From assembly GCA_965226215.1 (NCBI GenBank), contig CBDDCH010000002.1, positions 1,674,001 to 1,738,000 on the forward strand: a stretch of DNA of 64,000 nucleotides. The letters are read 5' to 3'. Positions 62,940-64,000 of this stretch are shown here, piece by piece. Under the pieces are notes generated by a model, which did not search any database, had not been told where the DNA came from, and saw nothing but the letters and a program-made list of their open reading frames with translations. Within the stretch, counting starts at the first letter, position 1, and each line of letters opens with the position of its first letter. Both the position numbers and the translations under genes were made by a program. Origin of the DNA: G963668345 sp965226215. Lineage in GTDB: Bacteria > Acidobacteriota > Terriglobia > Bryobacterales > UBA6623.

Positions 62940-63167
62940 TAGGCGGGTGAAGACCGAGAGCGAGCTATTCGAGACACCGGGAACCCTTGTGGGCCGGCAC
63001 GACCACGGCCTCCCCGCTACACTGAGCAAACCCAAACCGCCACCGAGCTTTTGGTCGGGTTTGCAAGCGCCCCCGAGACGACCGTCCACTTACAGGAACT
63101 TCCACTTCTTTCCGCCAGTCGGTGAAACTTCCTTAATGCCCATGATGTGGCAGCCGAGCCTATGGAG

Positions 63168-63998
63168 TTAGCGGCCTAGAGCTGAGTTGCCGGGCACCAG
63201 CTCTCCCTTCAAGTACGTGTCATTGACCAGGGAGTACTCATTGCTGATCGTCCAGTCAACCGGCACGCCCACCACCTTTCCTACATCGCTGGTCTCGAGT
63301 GCTTTCTTGGATCCCACCCGATTCAAGATCAGCCGCACATCTTCGCTGGCGATTCCCAACTCCATGAATTGGCTAATCTTCCGTCTTGCCAGGTGAAGAG
63401 ACATGACTTCTGGCGTGGAAACCAAATAAATCTTGTCGGCCAAGCGAAAGACGTCCTGGGAAGAAGAAAACACACTGCTAGGCAGGTCGATGATGACGCA
63501 GGGATAGAGGTAGGTCGCCGAGCGGAACACTTCTGGGATTCTATCCAGCCGATCCGGGGAGACCTGGGCGAAATCCGGAGAAGGTAGAACATTCAAGCCA
63601 TTCCACGTTGTGACGATGCGGGGCCACAATTCATCGATCACGTCGTTTCGGGCAAGCGCGTCCGCGAGTGTGAACTCTGGTTTGAGGCGGAGACGAAACG
63701 CGATGGTGCCGGAGTGAAAATCAAAGTCCACGAGCAGAACTTTCTTGTTTATCTGGCGTGAGATAGCGTCGGCCACATGGAGTGCCACCGTGGAGGAGCC
63801 GTTGCCGCCTTGGGCCGGTAGAAAGCAGATCAGGCGACCCTTGGTCTTCGAGGAACGGTCGGCTTTGGGCCGCGCTCGAAGACTCTGCCGCAGCTGCTGG
63901 ACATCGAAGGGCGGAACCAAATACTCCGAGGCGCCGGCGCGCATGGCGGCCAGGATAGAGTCGGCTCTCGACGTGGTGTCGGCGGCAACGGCGACCAA
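63168..63998 (-). CDS. cpaE: CpaE/TadZ-like ATPase, 5' end beyond window
   Basis: Partial gene of at least 276 residues. The visible start AAMRAGASEYLVPPFDVQQL is the end of a receiver-like domain. A MinD/ParA-type ATPase follows, with the deviant Walker A PAQGGNGSSTVALHVAD (LICFLPAQGG..) and LLVDFDFHSG. A conserved LVSTPEVMSLHLARRK region and a C-terminus with DVGKVVGVPVDWTISNEY come next. CpaE/TadZ proteins place type IV pilus (Tad) machinery at the cell pole. Further tad/cpa genes are expected beyond base 64000. Confidence 0.88.
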   Translation of the reverse strand: MVAVAADTTSRADSILAAMRAGASEYLVPPFDVQQLRQSLRARPKADRSSKTKGRLICFLPAQGGNGSSTVALHVADAISRQINKKVLLVDFDFHSGTIAFRLRLKPEFTLADALARNDVIDELWPRIVTTWNGLNVLPSPDFAQVSPDRLDRIPEVFRSATYLYPCVIIDLPSSVFSSSQDVFRLADKIYLVSTPEVMSLHLARRKISQFMELGIASEDVRLILNRVGSKKALETSDVGKVVGVPVDWTISNEYSLVNDTYLKGELVPGNSALGR

Positions 63999-64000
63999 CT

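Overview
The window looks like a chromosomal segment of a high-GC, Gram-negative-type bacterium, most plausibly an Acidobacteriota member. The basis is gene content: an S9 peptidase, DUF1080 and DUF2393 proteins, Cys-type sulfatases, an outer-membrane barrel and dense families of small non-autonomous elements. This is inference, because no rRNA or other phylogenetic marker is present. No tRNA, rRNA or CRISPR array was recognised.

Bases 1-1600 are an accessory edge. They hold an integron attI-like repeat, a cassette with one intact ORF and a truncated TIR-domain gene, a clear attC site and a 195-bp inverted-repeat element. Bases 1608-11103 form a sulfur and serine/cysteine island. It contains a class V aminotransferase plus serA, then sat-cysH-cysC-PHP phosphatase on the plus strand. 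Converging on these is a four-gene operon on the minus strand: cysteine synthase, JAMM peptidase, MoaD/ThiS-like sulfur carrier and MoeB-rhodanese E1. Together they suggest cysteine synthesis from activated sulfate through a protein-thiocarboxylate route of the CysO/Mec/CysM kind. A Doc-type toxin pair, a hot-dog thioesterase, a DUF1080 protein, an IS1380-family element, a Cys-type sulfatase, a hydroxyacid dehydrogenase, a PIN toxin pair and an lpd-lipB-E2 operon follow to about 24 kb.

Bases 24.8-37.6 kb carry an outer-membrane barrel and a signalling cluster on the minus strand: membrane histidine kinase, CheY, CheC, PAS kinase, Rcp1-like regulator and REC-kinase. This cluster is visibly decaying. 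One kinase is split by an IS630 element, one has a 2-nt deletion, and the 3' half of a kinase is duplicated. A glycosyltransferase beyond it is broken by a 275-bp element and a nonsense codon, and a LytS-type kinase closes the block.

Bases 37.8-48 kb hold ribA, a gamma-glutamyltransferase whose 5' end is overrun by a mobile element, two FmdB zinc ribbons, an SH3-like secreted protein, a repeat-rich stretch, a second integron scar (dead IntI C-terminus, attI-like repeat, cassette, attC), an S9 peptidase and a DUF2393 protein. From 48 kb onward are a sugar ABC ATPase and binding protein without a permease, an APC permease with a partial duplicate, a UvrD/PcrA helicase, two B12-binding radical SAM proteins flanking a membrane sulfatase, DUF192 and a CpaE-like ATPase running off the end.

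The most distinctive themes are two related integron scars with integrase and cassettes in the same orientation, and several small inverted-repeat element families. One family has three full copies of exactly 190 bp that insert at TA, and its ends supply stop codons or cover the start of neighbouring genes.
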